NCBI GenBank assembly: GCA_017412085.1
Contig: JAFPYS010000007.1
Span: 1 to 44,682, forward strand
Source: Alphaproteobacteria bacterium
GTDB taxonomy: Bacteria; Pseudomonadota; Alphaproteobacteria; CAAHEQ01; UBA3637
Direction: 5' to 3'
Length of the DNA stretch: 44,682 nucleotides
Shown: positions 1 through 8,790 of the stretch, piece by piece
Layout: every line of letters starts with the position of its first letter
How positions within the stretch are numbered: the first letter of the stretch is position 1
Notes under the pieces: generated by a model
Database searches by the model: none
Seen by the model: only the letters and a program-made list of their open reading frames with translations
Told to the model about the DNA's origin: nothing
Made by a program: the position numbers and the translations under genes

Positions 1-60
1 CTTGTTCCGCTTTGTGACTTTCTTACGGCTCTTACGAACCAATTGGTTAATTGTAGGCAT
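1..60 (-). CDS. rpsL: 30S ribosomal protein S12, N-terminal fragment
   Basis: The first 20 codons of S12 read leftward and run off the window edge. The protein opens MPTINQLVRKSRKKVTKRNK, matching the conserved start of S12, a small-subunit decoding-centre protein. A ribosome binding site (AAAGGA) lies a few bases upstream of the ATG at 58-60. The gene normally heads the str operon (rpsL, rpsG, fusA, tuf), which would lie outside the window to the left. The assignment rests on the N-terminus only, but this segment is highly characteristic. Confidence 0.93.
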   Translation of the reverse strand, partial: MPTINQLVRKSRKKVTKRNK

Positions 61-251
61 TCTATCCTTTTTCCTTTTACCTTCTTATTAACAAAAAATC
101 TTTCATCAACCTGTTTCAAGCGGACGAAAGCGTTCATTTTTGATCCAACAACCTCTTTGTCATAAGACATTGATTTCGTTGAAAAAACTCCCCGATTTTT
201 CTGGCAATTTCTTTCCGAAGAAACCCCGAAAGTATCGAACAAGTGGGTGCT

Positions 252-280
252 ATTATAACCGATTTTTACGCGTCTGTCAA
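252..280 (-). promoter_or_regulatory. Consensus sigma-70 promoter and long leader of rpsL
   Basis: On the minus strand a perfect -35 box TTGACA (275-280) and a perfect -10 box TATAAT (252-257) are separated by exactly 17 bp. Transcription would start near 245, giving an approximately 185-nt leader (61-245) before rpsL. The leader has a short hairpin (CTTTC/GAAAG arms around 210-230) but I recognise no known leader class. Apart from this promoter I see nothing in 61-359. Confidence 0.85.
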
Positions 281-359
281 CCCCTTTTTTAAAGTTTTTT
301 GAGAAATCACCAGGATGAAAGAACCATTCCCAAAATTAATGCCGTAGAGTTAACTAATT

Positions 360-956
360 TTATATACAGTTGTACATATCCACTTCACCCCAACCAAGAT
401 CTCTTCGCACTTCCTCCGGATTATAATTACCATAGCGCTGACAATCTTCAGTTGCAGCACTTAATGAGTTAGCACACTCTGCCCCCGGCGAATTAACAAA
501 TTTATATCCGGCAGGACACTCTGGATATCCATTGTCAAACGTTGCCGGTACAATACCGGGAAGCATTACATCCCCTAATGTTACAGTAATTGTGAAGGGA
601 CTTGCATTTGGGCAATCGGTTGCCTTGTTGTCAAATTTTGCTTTTACTTGTGCGCACAAGGTTGCATCCGCAATGCCAACAATTTCAATTTGGTTTGTTG
701 TTTGGAATGTAATACTGGTTACACCATCTGGTTTTGACGAACACATCATCTCTTGACCACCCGTTCCAGCGTTTTGTGCCATTCCAAGCATGTAACACAT
801 GTAGGTTGCATTCACAATCTCATTTACCTTGTGTGTGCGTATCGCCGCTGTATATCCCGCAATACCGCCAACAGACAGCACCCCGATAATTGCCAATACA
901 CCCAGCATTTCCACCATACTGCGCCCCGATTCATTTGTTTTACTTACTGTGAACAT
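360..956 (-). CDS. Type IV pilin-like protein 1 (prepilin N-terminus, 8 Cys)
   Basis: This 198-residue protein starts with a class III-type prepilin signal. A short polar leader ends in Gly11, followed by a hydrophobic helix (EMLGVLAIIGVLSVGGIAGY) with Glu at mature position +5. Prepilin peptidase would cut after Gly11, leaving Arg at +1 where Phe is usual. The body (residues 50-198) has eight cysteines and probably folds as a disulfide-stabilised globular domain outside the inner membrane. I do not recognise the body. Two relatives with the same helix occur at 19804-20325 and 35511-35924. No pilus assembly gene lies nearby. A purine-rich site (GGGGCGGGAA) precedes the ATG at 954-956. Whether it is a pilin, a minor pseudopilin or a competence-type fibre subunit cannot be decided. 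Confidence 0.8.
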   Translation of the reverse strand: MFTVSKTNESGRSMVEMLGVLAIIGVLSVGGIAGYTAAIRTHKVNEIVNATYMCYMLGMAQNAGTGGQEMMCSSKPDGVTSITFQTTNQIEIVGIADATLCAQVKAKFDNKATDCPNASPFTITVTLGDVMLPGIVPATFDNGYPECPAGYKFVNSPGAECANSLSAATEDCQRYGNYNPEEVRRDLGWGEVDMYNCI

Positions 957-978
957 TTCCCGCCCCTTTTTTAGTTAT

Positions 979-1012
979 AAAAAAACATCGCTGTGTCGTT
1001 CATCGACAACAG
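979..1012 (-). promoter_or_regulatory. Leader hairpin followed by U-tract upstream of pilin-like gene 1
   Basis: In the leader of the pilin-like gene the arms CTGTTGTCG (1004-1012) and CGACACAG (991-998) form an 8-bp stem with one bulged base. Five bases later comes a run of seven U (979-985). This could be a weak attenuator, or a structure that positions the ribosome site at 957-972. The gap between stem and U-run is longer than in classical terminators, so the role is uncertain. Confidence 0.35.
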
Positions 1013-1046
1013 TCGGCGTTTTTTAAGTTATTATTCCGATTATGAA

Positions 1047-1075
1047 ATGCTAAGCAATACCCCCCCCCGTGTCAA
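1047..1075 (-). promoter_or_regulatory. Promoter of pilin-like gene 1 with G9 tract in the spacer
   Basis: The minus strand carries -35 TTGACA (1070-1075) and -10 TAGCAT (1047-1052) with a 17-bp spacer. The spacer contains nine consecutive G residues (C9 at 1060-1068 on the plus strand). Transcription would start near 1040. A homopolymer between -35 and -10 is the known design of slipped-strand phase-variable promoters such as porA in Neisseria and fim genes in Bordetella. At nine G the spacing is optimal, so this copy would be in the ON state. Confidence 0.65.
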
Positions 1076-1085
1076 AATTATCCTT

Positions 1086-1112
1086 ATTTATCAAGCCCTT
1101 GTCTTGATAAAT
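1086..1112. repeat. 10-bp perfect inverted repeat between divergent promoters
   Basis: The arms ATTTATCAAG (1086-1095) and CTTGATAAAT (1103-1112) are perfect inverted copies separated by 7 bp. The element sits 11 bp upstream of the -35 box of pilin-like gene 1 and about 80 bp upstream of the -35 box of the divergent gene at 1248. Symmetry and position suggest an operator for a dimeric regulator, which I cannot identify. It lacks a U-tract and so does not look like a terminator. Confidence 0.5.
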
Positions 1113-1190
1113 ATCACTTGCCACAAAGTCCCTTACATAACATTTCATGGGATCAGTATAACATATCACCATCTCATGTCAACACTTTTC

Positions 1191-1219
1191 TTGACAAAAA
1201 ACGCTTTTCATGGTATAAT
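1191..1219 (+). promoter_or_regulatory. Consensus sigma-70 promoter of the 1248-2207 gene
   Basis: A perfect TTGACA (1191-1196) and a perfect TATAAT (1214-1219) are separated by exactly 17 bp. The predicted start near 1226 gives a leader of about 22 nt containing AAGGAG (1235-1240). This rules out in-frame start codons upstream of 1226, and the gene should be strongly transcribed. Confidence 0.85.
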
Positions 1220-1247
1220 GGACACATCTAAAAAAAGGAGAATGACC

Positions 1248-2207
1248 ATGGCCACATCACACCCAAGCAAACGACAAATAGGCGAAGGCTTAAGACGCGA
1301 TTTTATTGATTATGGGAGCGTTGGTTCTGCCGATGATCCTACTGTTGCAAATCGCTGTCGTTACGCGTTTGACACATTGGGCGCCAAAAGGAAAAGGACA
1401 CCAAAGAAATCTGTCACAGCCAAACCGGTCGTTCAGGCTCATGTCCCATCCACGGCAAACGCGATACAAATGACCTTTGATGACATGTTGTTTCCGCAGG
1501 CTCCCGCTAAAACCATAAAGGTAACGCCCCCCCCTGCACCACAACCAAAGCCATTAACACCGTCTTTCTTTGCGGCTAATTTAATCTTTCACCCGCAAGA
1601 CAGAACCATTAAGCACAAACAAAGCAGCAGCCATCCAAACATCAATTGGCCATTGTTTGAAAATGTGCTCAAATTATATGCATTCATCAAATTATACAAT
1701 ACTGATTTAACCCCACAACAACGGTTAGACAGAGATACATTGATACAAACCGTTGAGGAGATGGGCAACACCAACCCCGATGGAACGCAAAGAGCTGGAA
1801 GACATCTGAACGCTCTTCAAATTATTGACAAGGCCATGGGGCCAGGAAGACTGGTTGCCCGCGCAAGAGAAGCGGCAAGAAGAAAAAGAAAAAAGGAAGC
1901 AACAACTCAAAAGCCCAAACATCCGTATTTACAACAAGGTTTAATGATAATTCAAGCTCGCACGGAATTACGAGAAATTGCCAAACGGGAATGGGCTGCA
2001 GAACATCTTGATCAAAAAATGTCTTTTGACGCCCTCATCGACTTAGAACGCAGAAGAGATGTGGCAAATAACAGATTATCACAGATAAGCGCAATTACGG
2101 CCGACACATCTCGTGACGAGGATTATCGCCAACGTGTTAACATGACTCAAATGGCGAATACCGTATTTGATACCGTTCGACATGCCTATAAGACTAAAAC
2201 AAAATAA
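1248..2207 (+). CDS. Unknown basic protein, 319 aa
   Basis: I do not recognise this protein. The start at 1248 is chosen because AAGGAG ends 7 bases upstream and the promoter places the transcript start near 1226; an in-frame ATG at 1242 is too close to the ribosome site. Residues 1-60 are polar. Residues 60-125 are rich in Pro, Lys and Ala and look disordered. The rest (about 130-319) looks helical and strongly basic, with an Arg/Lys cluster (ARRKRKKEA) near residue 210. There is no signal peptide or membrane segment, so it is probably cytoplasmic. It diverges from pilin-like gene 1 and abuts smpB tail to tail. The charge suggests nucleic-acid or ribosome contact, but that is a guess. Confidence 0.75.
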   Translation: MATSHPSKRQIGEGLRRDFIDYGSVGSADDPTVANRCRYAFDTLGAKRKRTPKKSVTAKPVVQAHVPSTANAIQMTFDDMLFPQAPAKTIKVTPPPAPQPKPLTPSFFAANLIFHPQDRTIKHKQSSSHPNINWPLFENVLKLYAFIKLYNTDLTPQQRLDRDTLIQTVEEMGNTNPDGTQRAGRHLNALQIIDKAMGPGRLVARAREAARRKRKKEATTQKPKHPYLQQGLMIIQARTELREIAKREWAAEHLDQKMSFDALIDLERRRDVANNRLSQISAITADTSRDEDYRQRVNMTQMANTVFDTVRHAYKTKTK

Positions 2208-2678
2208 TCAATGATTGCGAGCGCGCATAATGCGACCCTGCTCACGCTTCCATTCGCGTTCTTTGATGGTTTGACGTTTGTCGCCCATGTCTTTACCACG
2301 ACACAGCGCAATTTTTACTTTTGCAACCCCTCGTGCATTGAAATATAAATCCAATGGTACGATAGTCAATCCCTTTTGACGAACCGACACAATCAGTTTT
2401 GACAGTTCGGTTTGATGTAATAATAACTTGCGGGGACGTGTAGCATTTTGTTCAACAAAACCACTTTTACCATTTTTATATTCGTCAATATGGGAATTGA
2501 TTAAAAACAGTTCACCTTTATCCGGCGCTACGTAACTTTCGGCGATTTGAGCATGGCCAGCGCGCAAAGATTTAACCTCTGGTCCCGTCAGCATAATTCC
2601 CGCCTCATAGGTATCCAGAATTTCATAATTAAAATGCGCCTTGCGATTGCTCGCTATATTCTCAGAGTTCTTTTTCAT
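2208..2678 (-). CDS. smpB: SsrA-binding protein SmpB
   Basis: SmpB binds tmRNA and delivers it to stalled ribosomes for trans-translation. The 156-residue length is normal. The N-terminus has the family start (SENIASNRKAHFNYEILDTY) with the early NRKA motif, and the core motif TGPEVKSLRAG is at about residues 31-41. The basic tail (DKRQTIKEREWKREQGRIMR) enters the decoding centre. It is the last gene of a minus-strand run and ends one base from the convergent 1248-2207 gene. The ribosome site is weak (AGG). The tmRNA gene itself is not in this window. Confidence 0.95.
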   Translation of the reverse strand: MKKNSENIASNRKAHFNYEILDTYEAGIMLTGPEVKSLRAGHAQIAESYVAPDKGELFLINSHIDEYKNGKSGFVEQNATRPRKLLLHQTELSKLIVSVRQKGLTIVPLDLYFNARGVAKVKIALCRGKDMGDKRQTIKEREWKREQGRIMRARNH

Positions 2679-2687
2679 TTATTAAAC

Positions 2688-2906
2688 CTACAACGAATGT
2701 GATCCATATTTTCTTTGTAAATACAACACATTAGCATCTACTTTCTGAGGATCTGTCCCATTTTTGATTGCATCAGCACGCAACTTCTCTTCTTCTTTCT
2801 TCTGTAACTCAGCAGCCATAGGTCTATCCACCCCCTCTCTGTCCACACCAGAGAGGTATTTCCAACGCCATTCTTCGTAAGCCTTTACGGTCTTGGGATC
2901 CACCAT
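2688..2906 (-). CDS. Small unknown charged protein, 72 aa
   Basis: A 72-residue protein beginning MVDPKTVKAYEEWRWKY. The start at 2906 is preferred over an ATG 15 bases upstream because the only good ribosome site (AAAGGA) falls just before 2906. The sequence is rich in Glu and Lys, with a probable helix or short coiled coil around residues 33-50 (AAELQKKEEEKLRADA). There is no signal peptide or membrane segment. It lies between uvrB (65 bp upstream) and smpB (9 bp downstream) and is probably co-transcribed. I do not recognise the family. Confidence 0.6.
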   Translation of the reverse strand: MVDPKTVKAYEEWRWKYLSGVDREGVDRPMAAELQKKEEEKLRADAIKNGTDPQKVDANVLYLQRKYGSHSL

Positions 2907-2970
2907 GGAACATCCTTTCACTTTTCGAGCATTTTAGCAAATTTCTGCTCTTTTTTCAACAAAAAAGAAG

Positions 2971-4971
2971 TTAAAGCTCTTGAATTTCTAATTCTTCCAA
3001 TTTTTTAATGCGATCACGCAACTGGGCGGCACGTTCAAAATCCAAATCCTCAGCCGCTGCGAACATTTGTTTTTTCAAATCTTCCACCGTTTCCGGCACT
3101 TCATCAATATCTTTAACCGTGTTGCCCGTCAAATCGTTAAAGTCTTTAATCAGGTCTGGGATCGCCTTTTGGATGCCCTTTGGCGTAATATTGTGTTCTT
3201 TATTAAACGCCATTTGTTTGTCGCGCCGACGCTTTGTTTCTGTCAAAGCATAATTCAATGAATCCGTCATTTTATCCGCATATAAAATCACCCGACCTTC
3301 TGCATGCCGTGCCGCACGTCCAATTGTTTGGACAAGCGATGTCGCCGAACGCAAAAAGCCCTCTTTATCTGCATCCAAAATTGCCACCAACGCCACCTCT
3401 GGGATATCTAACCCTTCTCTGAGCAAGTTAATACCCACCAATACATCAAAATCACCTAAGCGCAGCTCACGAATAATCTGGATTCGTTCAAGTGTGTCAA
3501 TATCTGAATGCATATATTTTGCATGCACTCCATTTTCGTTCAGATAATCCGTCAAATCCTCGGCCATTTTCTTTGTCAATGTTGTCACCAACACACGATG
3601 CCCTTTGGCTGATTCAATCTGACATTCGGCAATCAAATCCTCCACCTGTGTGGCAACCGGACGCACAATACATTCTGGATCCAATAAACCTGTCGGTCGA
3701 ATAATCTGCTCTGTAAACACCCCTTTTGTTTGCTCCAATTCCCACGGACCGGGCGTAGCTGACACAAAAATAGTATTTGGACGCATCTGATCCCATTCTT
3801 CAAACGTTAAGGGCCTGTTATCCATACATGACGGCAAACGAAAACCATATTCGGCCAAAGTGGTTTTGCGTGCTCTATCGCCTTTATACATCGCCCCAAG
3901 CTGAGGAATGGTCACATGGCTTTCATCCACGAAAACAAGGGCATCTTTGGGCAAGTACTCAAACAATGTTGGCGGTGCCTCGCCTGGTTTGCGCCCCGTC
4001 AAATGGCGCGAGTAGTTTTCAATCCCCTTACACGATCCCGTTGCTTCCATCATTTCCAAATCATAGCGCGTGCGTTGTTGCAAACGCTCAGCCTCCAATG
4101 GTTTGTTTTCCGCCGCATAAAACGCCAACCTATCTTTCAATTCTTCTTTGATGGTTTTAATTGCTTGACTGAGTGCCGGACGTGGGGTCACATAATGGCT
4201 GGCCGGATAAATAGTAATTTCTGGAAGGGCCATTTTCTTTTTACCCGTCAAAGGATCAAACTCAAACACATCTTCCACCTCGTCCCCAAACAACGAAACG
4301 CGCCATGCTAAATCTTCATAATGGCTGGGGAAAATGTCTAATACATCCCCATTCAAGCGAAAACAACCACGTTCAAAGGCAACATCGTTGCGTTTATATT
4401 GTAATTCGGCCAAACGACGGGTTAAATCTTGCACATCCACCGTATCACCTTTTTTAATAGAAAATGCCATCTGTGAATAGCTTTCCGCATCACCGATACC
4501 ATAAATACACGACACAGAGGCCACCACAATCACATCTCTGCGTTCCAACAAATGCCGCGTTGCGGAATGCCGCAGCCGGTCAATCTGTTCATTTATAGCA
4601 CTATCTTTTTCAATATAAGTATCTGTTTTGGGGATATAGGCTTCCGGTTGATAATAATCATAGTAAGACACAAAATATTCCACCGCATTATTTGGGAAAA
4701 ATGTTTTCATTTCTGAATACAATTGCGCCGCCAATGTTTTATTATGCGCCAAAATCAAAGTGGGCCGCTTCATCTCGGCAATTACATGCGCCATCGTAAA
4801 AGTTTTACCCGAACCCGTAATTCCCAATAAAACCTGATTATGTTCACCGGCTTTCAAACCATCCACCAAGCTTTTGATGGCTTCGGGTTGATCTCCCGCC
4901 GGTGAAAAAGGGGACACCAAATCGAAATCTGCGTCCCCCTGCAAATCCTGTTTTTCATATAAAGGAATCAT
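2971..4971 (-). CDS. uvrB: Excinuclease ABC subunit B
   Basis: UvrB is the damage-verification helicase of nucleotide excision repair, handed DNA by UvrA and recruiting UvrC. The 666-residue length is typical. Visible motifs are Walker A GITGSGKT (50-57), the beta-hairpin region [12 protein letters not shown] (about 103-114), DESH in motif II, the [15 protein letters not shown] and QTIGRAARH helicase motifs, and a C-terminal UVR domain ending in [18 protein letters not shown]. Its start codon overlaps the stop of the upstream membrane gene (ATGA), so the two are translationally coupled. No SOS box is evident, since its promoter would lie far upstream. Confidence 0.97.
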   Translation of the reverse strand: MIPLYEKQDLQGDADFDLVSPFSPAGDQPEAIKSLVDGLKAGEHNQVLLGITGSGKTFTMAHVIAEMKRPTLILAHNKTLAAQLYSEMKTFFPNNAVEYFVSYYDYYQPEAYIPKTDTYIEKDSAINEQIDRLRHSATRHLLERRDVIVVASVSCIYGIGDAESYSQMAFSIKKGDTVDVQDLTRRLAELQYKRNDVAFERGCFRLNGDVLDIFPSHYEDLAWRVSLFGDEVEDVFEFDPLTGKKKMALPEITIYPASHYVTPRPALSQAIKTIKEELKDRLAFYAAENKPLEAERLQQRTRYDLEMMEATGSCKGIENYSRHLTGRKPGEAPPTLFEYLPKDALVFVDESHVTIPQLGAMYKGDRARKTTLAEYGFRLPSCMDNRPLTFEEWDQMRPNTIFVSATPGPWELEQTKGVFTEQIIRPTGLLDPECIVRPVATQVEDLIAECQIESAKGHRVLVTTLTKKMAEDLTDYLNENGVHAKYMHSDIDTLERIQIIRELRLGDFDVLVGINLLREGLDIPEVALVAILDADKEGFLRSATSLVQTIGRAARHAEGRVILYADKMTDSLNYALTETKRRRDKQMAFNKEHNITPKGIQKAIPDLIKDFNDLTGNTVKDIDEVPETVEDLKKQMFAAAEDLDFERAAQLRDRIKKLEELEIQEL

Positions 4972-6137
4972 TTCTTCTTTTTCCCTTTACTTGTTTTTTT
5001 GTTCTGCTTCTTTGGGGACACATGGGTCGTCTTCTTTGCCTGCGTTTTCTTTTTAGGCGCAGCTTTCTTTTCCTTTTGATCGGGCTTAGCTGGCGCCGTC
5101 CAATTTTCCATTAAGCGCCCGCGTTCTTGCCATAAATTTTTCAGCTGTATTTTCGTCTCTTGCCACATTTGGCGTATACCAGGCGCCGGGGCTCCCCCCG
5201 CCTTAAAGCGATTATACGTATCCACCCAATTGATAACAGCAATTCCTATCAAATAAATAAAAATGTTCTTATTATTTTGCCACACCAACGCCGCAATCAA
5301 AGCAATAATCAACAATTTAAAAAATACAATTCGCATTACAGGTACGGGATTATTTTTTGATAAAACCACACTTAACGCAAACTGCCCTCGGTTCATGCCC
5401 AAAGGATGAAACCCCAATAATCCCAAAACAAAAAAGAAAATTTCAAAAAGATAATAGCTTGTCATCATGAAAACAGAACCATACGAATGTGTTAGCAAAC
5501 ACATAGCAACAATCCCGCCCATAATAAAACCAAGCAAAGCAGAAGCATACGGCCCAAATGATCCCACCATCCTATGCGTCAATACATTCAATAACGCCCA
5601 CAACGGCGCTAGAGCCAACAAACCCAATGTTGCAATTTCCGACGATCCAAATCCGCTTAAAACATACAGGGTTGTAAATGCTATTGCCCACGTTCCTAAT
5701 GTTAAAAAATTCACCAATGGCAATCGATCAAAAAACATCACGGTTCCCATGACAACCATCCAAACTAATGCCACACAGCCGCCATATACCAAATCAATAG
5801 AACCGGGCACAAGCTTTTGCAATGCGTACGTTCCCGCCACACAAACCAACGGCATCCATATTGCTTTTGATTTTAAACTTTCAAAACGAGCCGAGCAGTA
5901 TAATATTGCAAAAGACACCACCACTATCCATGTATACGCCGCTAATGATGGTTTCAAAAAGAAAGCACAACAATATGCAAGTCCCAAAATCAAAGCACCG
6001 AATAAAAACGCTCCCACACCCGCTGGCAAACGATTTACCAGCACATTTTCATCTTGTTTTTTGATCCAAAAACTAAAACCAATAAGCGTGCCAAAATAAA
6101 GACATGCCAAAAAAACAGCAAACCATATTATTTGCAT
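4968..6137 (-). CDS. Unknown polytopic membrane protein with Lys-rich tail
   Basis: A 389-residue protein with about nine or ten hydrophobic helices spread over residues 1-310, followed by a soluble tail. The last 45 residues are almost entirely Lys, Pro, Ala, Gln and Thr (tracts such as [15 protein letters not shown]), probably a positively charged cytoplasmic extension. No catalytic motif stands out. The topology loosely recalls MraY/WecA-type transferases, but their Asp-rich motifs are absent. It follows infA by 20 bp and overlaps uvrB by 4 bp, so it sits in the metK-to-smpB run. The ribosome site is GGGGGAAGG. Confidence 0.7.
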   Translation of the reverse strand: MQIIWFAVFLACLYFGTLIGFSFWIKKQDENVLVNRLPAGVGAFLFGALILGLAYCCAFFLKPSLAAYTWIVVVSFAILYCSARFESLKSKAIWMPLVCVAGTYALQKLVPGSIDLVYGGCVALVWMVVMGTVMFFDRLPLVNFLTLGTWAIAFTTLYVLSGFGSSEIATLGLLALAPLWALLNVLTHRMVGSFGPYASALLGFIMGGIVAMCLLTHSYGSVFMMTSYYLFEIFFFVLGLLGFHPLGMNRGQFALSVVLSKNNPVPVMRIVFFKLLIIALIAALVWQNNKNIFIYLIGIAVINWVDTYNRFKAGGAPAPGIRQMWQETKIQLKNLWQERGRLMENWTAPAKPDQKEKKAAPKKKTQAKKTTHVSPKKQNKKTSKGKKKK

Positions 6138-6157
6138 ACCTTCCCCCTCATGAATAA

Positions 6158-6379
6158 TTAGGCTTTATGACGGAAAGAAATGCGCCCTTTTGTCAAGTCA
6201 TAGGGGGTCATTTCAATATCCACTTTATCCCCCACCATCACGCGAATGCGGAACTTGCGCATTTTACCAGATGTATGGGCAATAATCTCGTGGCCGTTTT
6301 CCAATTGTACACGGAAAGTCGCATTGGGAAGCGCCTCCATCACAGTACCTGTAAATTGTAAAACTTCTTCTTTTGTCAT
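6158..6379 (-). CDS. infA: Translation initiation factor IF-1
   Basis: IF-1 binds the ribosomal A site with IF-2 and IF-3 during initiation. The start at 6379 gives 73 residues, the normal length; a longer in-frame reading from 6412 lacks support, whereas AAGGAG lies just upstream of 6379. The sequence is a single OB fold with the family segments [20 protein letters not shown] and [15 protein letters not shown] and the C-terminal [11 protein letters not shown]. It lies 47 bp after pheT in the same direction, and no separate promoter or terminator is evident. Confidence 0.96.
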   Translation of the reverse strand: MTKEEVLQFTGTVMEALPNATFRVQLENGHEIIAHTSGKMRKFRIRVMVGDKVDIEMTPYDLTKGRISFRHKA

Positions 6380-6426
6380 TTGTTCTCCTTCGATTTCATT
6401 ATATGAATCCAAATTGCAGAATGCAA

Positions 6427-8790
6427 CTACTTTCTTAATTCGGCTCCTGTATTTTTCGCCACATAGTTTAAAATCTGTTGTGACAATGTTTCAATCTCGG
6501 CATCCGTCAATGTCTTTTCCATAGATTGAATCACAACTTGCACAGCAATCTGCTTTTTACCTTCTGGCAAATGTTCACCTTCATACACATCAAACACAGA
6601 CACCGATTGAATTAAATTCTTATCCACATTTTGAATGCTGGATAACAATTTTTGAGCTTCAACATCCTTATCCATTACAAATGCAAAATCACGCGTCACA
6701 GCCTGATATTGAGATTTCTGGAAGGCTTTTTGCATTTTGTTTTCGCGCTGTTTAACCGGTGGCAACATATCTAAATACACTTCACAAGCGACCACTGGCG
6801 TCTTGATGTCAAATGCTTTTAAAATGCGCGGATGAATTTCACCAAACACGGCCAGCTTATTTTTACCAAGTTGCAAGGAGCCGCTGCGCCCCGGATGATA
6901 CCACGATGGGGCGTTTTTATAAACCACCATATTTTCAGGGGCATCTGCCGCCATCAAAACAGACAAAGCATCTTGTTTGGCATCAAACACATCCACAGGA
7001 CGTTCTGGCTCATTCCACGCTTTTGGCAAATAAGACCCGGCCCGAACAGCACACGCCACCAAGCGTTGTTCGCCACATTTATCGGAATAAAATTCTGGTC
7101 CAACTTCAAACAATTGTACATCTTGAACACCTGTATCTTGGTTGCGCTTCACAGCTGACAACAAATTCGGCACCAAGCTTGGACGCAACTCATCCAAATC
7201 CGACGCAATTGGATTGGACAGCTTGACGCCTTTTGAATCAAAATATTTGGCCAATCTAGAATCCATAAATGACCATGTGATGGCTTGATTGAGGCCACGT
7301 TCAGCCAACGCCCGACGTACAGCCACCTCACGTTTTTGATGAGGCAACAAACTGCCAATCGGTAAGGTATCTGCGCGCATAGGAGCATCTGGCAAGTCAT
7401 CCAGGCCATAAATACGCACTATTTCTTCCACCAAATCGGCAGGCAAGCTGACATCATGCAGACGCCACGAAGGAACCGTAATTTTATTCCCTTTAACCTC
7501 AAAACCAAGAGCGGTTAAAATGCGTTTCATTTCATCTTCTGGTACATCCATACCTGTCAAACGTTTAACCTCACCATAATTAAAGTCAATTGTTTTTGCA
7601 CAATCAGGTGTTTCACCCGCCACAACAATTTCTGATGGTTCCCCACCACACAAATCTAAAATCATTTGTGTTGCACGAGCGTTATCATCAATAGAACTGG
7701 CCGGATCAACGCCACGTTCAAAGCGACTGCGCGAATCAGACATGGCTCCTGTCAACGTCCCGGCTTTTGCAATTTTAGCGGGAACAAAGTAAGCGCTTTC
7801 CAAGAACACATTCACGGTATCCTTTGAAACGGCAGTGTCCACACCGCCCATAATCCCAGCAATGCTTTGCGCCACTTTATCATCCGCCACCACACAAACA
7901 TCTGGCGACAAAGTATACTCTTTGTCATCCAATGCCATCATCTTTTCACCCTCTTTCGCCGCACGAACTGTAATATTTCCAACAACTTTATCGGCATCAA
8001 ACACGTGCAACGGACGACATTCGGCAATATTCAAATAGTTTGTAATATCAACCAAGGCAGAAATAGGACGCAATCCCGCCGCCACTAAGGCCTTTTTCAT
8101 CCAATCCGGGCTTTCGCCATTTTTCACGCCACGAATATAACGCCCCGTATAAATTGGACAAGTGTCAGACTTAATTTCAACCTTGATCGGGGATTCGTAA
8201 GATCCCTTTATCTCGGGCACAGGTTCAACAACCAAGGTTCCAATTCCGGCGGCCGCCAAATCACGCGCCACACCTTTGACACCCAAACAATCCGGGCGAT
8301 TTGGTGTTACATTAAGATCCAAAACCACATCGGCGTTTAACGCTTCTGCGGCTGGTGTTCCGGCTGGTAAATCTGTGTTAAGTTCAATAATACCGGTATG
8401 ATCTTCACCCAACAACAACTCATCTTCGGCACACAACATACCATTGGAATCAACCCCACGAATTTTGCCCACTTCCAGCTTTTCGTTAAATTTTGGAATC
8501 AAACACCCCGGCAAAGCCAAAATGGATTTCAAACCCACGCGCACATTTGGTGCCCCACAAACGATTTGTAAATCTTCCTTGCCATCAAACACACGCAACA
8601 CATGCAAACGATCGGCATTGGGATGTTGCTCAACAGATTTAATTTCTCCAACAATAAATCCTTGCAAGCGGGCGGCCAAATCCTCTACCTCTTCCACTTC
8701 CAAACCGATCATCGTCAGCTTTTCAACGATTTCCTCGGTTGAGGCCTTTGTGTCCAAATATTTCTTTAATGTTGTTAAACTTAATCGCAT
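6427..8790 (-). CDS. pheT: Phenylalanine--tRNA ligase beta subunit
   Basis: PheT pairs with PheS in an (alpha-beta)2 enzyme that charges tRNA-Phe; the beta chain binds tRNA and edits mischarged tRNA-Tyr. The 787 residues are full length. The order is an EMAP-like tRNA-binding domain (about 40-150, with [15 protein letters not shown] and VCGAPNVR), the B3/B4 editing domain, B5 domains ([20 protein letters not shown]), a catalytic-like core, and a C-terminal anticodon-binding FDX-ACB domain ([16 protein letters not shown]). It overlaps the end of pheS by 10 bp, consistent with coupled translation. Confidence 0.97.
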   Translation of the reverse strand: MRLSLTTLKKYLDTKASTEEIVEKLTMIGLEVEEVEDLAARLQGFIVGEIKSVEQHPNADRLHVLRVFDGKEDLQIVCGAPNVRVGLKSILALPGCLIPKFNEKLEVGKIRGVDSNGMLCAEDELLLGEDHTGIIELNTDLPAGTPAAEALNADVVLDLNVTPNRPDCLGVKGVARDLAAAGIGTLVVEPVPEIKGSYESPIKVEIKSDTCPIYTGRYIRGVKNGESPDWMKKALVAAGLRPISALVDITNYLNIAECRPLHVFDADKVVGNITVRAAKEGEKMMALDDKEYTLSPDVCVVADDKVAQSIAGIMGGVDTAVSKDTVNVFLESAYFVPAKIAKAGTLTGAMSDSRSRFERGVDPASSIDDNARATQMILDLCGGEPSEIVVAGETPDCAKTIDFNYGEVKRLTGMDVPEDEMKRILTALGFEVKGNKITVPSWRLHDVSLPADLVEEIVRIYGLDDLPDAPMRADTLPIGSLLPHQKREVAVRRALAERGLNQAITWSFMDSRLAKYFDSKGVKLSNPIASDLDELRPSLVPNLLSAVKRNQDTGVQDVQLFEVGPEFYSDKCGEQRLVACAVRAGSYLPKAWNEPERPVDVFDAKQDALSVLMAADAPENMVVYKNAPSWYHPGRSGSLQLGKNKLAVFGEIHPRILKAFDIKTPVVACEVYLDMLPPVKQRENKMQKAFQKSQYQAVTRDFAFVMDKDVEAQKLLSSIQNVDKNLIQSVSVFDVYEGEHLPEGKKQIAVQVVIQSMEKTLTDAEIETLSQQILNYVAKNTGAELRK

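Noticed and set aside
3-170. Open frame on the minus strand from ATG at 168-170 running into rpsL in another frame
   Set aside because: It has no ribosome site, stays open only through rpsL in the wrong frame, and lies in the expected rpsL leader.
5467-6099. 210-codon open frame on the plus strand inside the membrane-protein gene
   Set aside because: It is antisense to a gene with coherent membrane helices and overlaps it completely; no ribosome site or family motif.
4968-6137. MraY/WecA-type glycosyl-phosphate transferase
   Set aside because: The topology is similar but the conserved Asp-rich catalytic motifs are absent.
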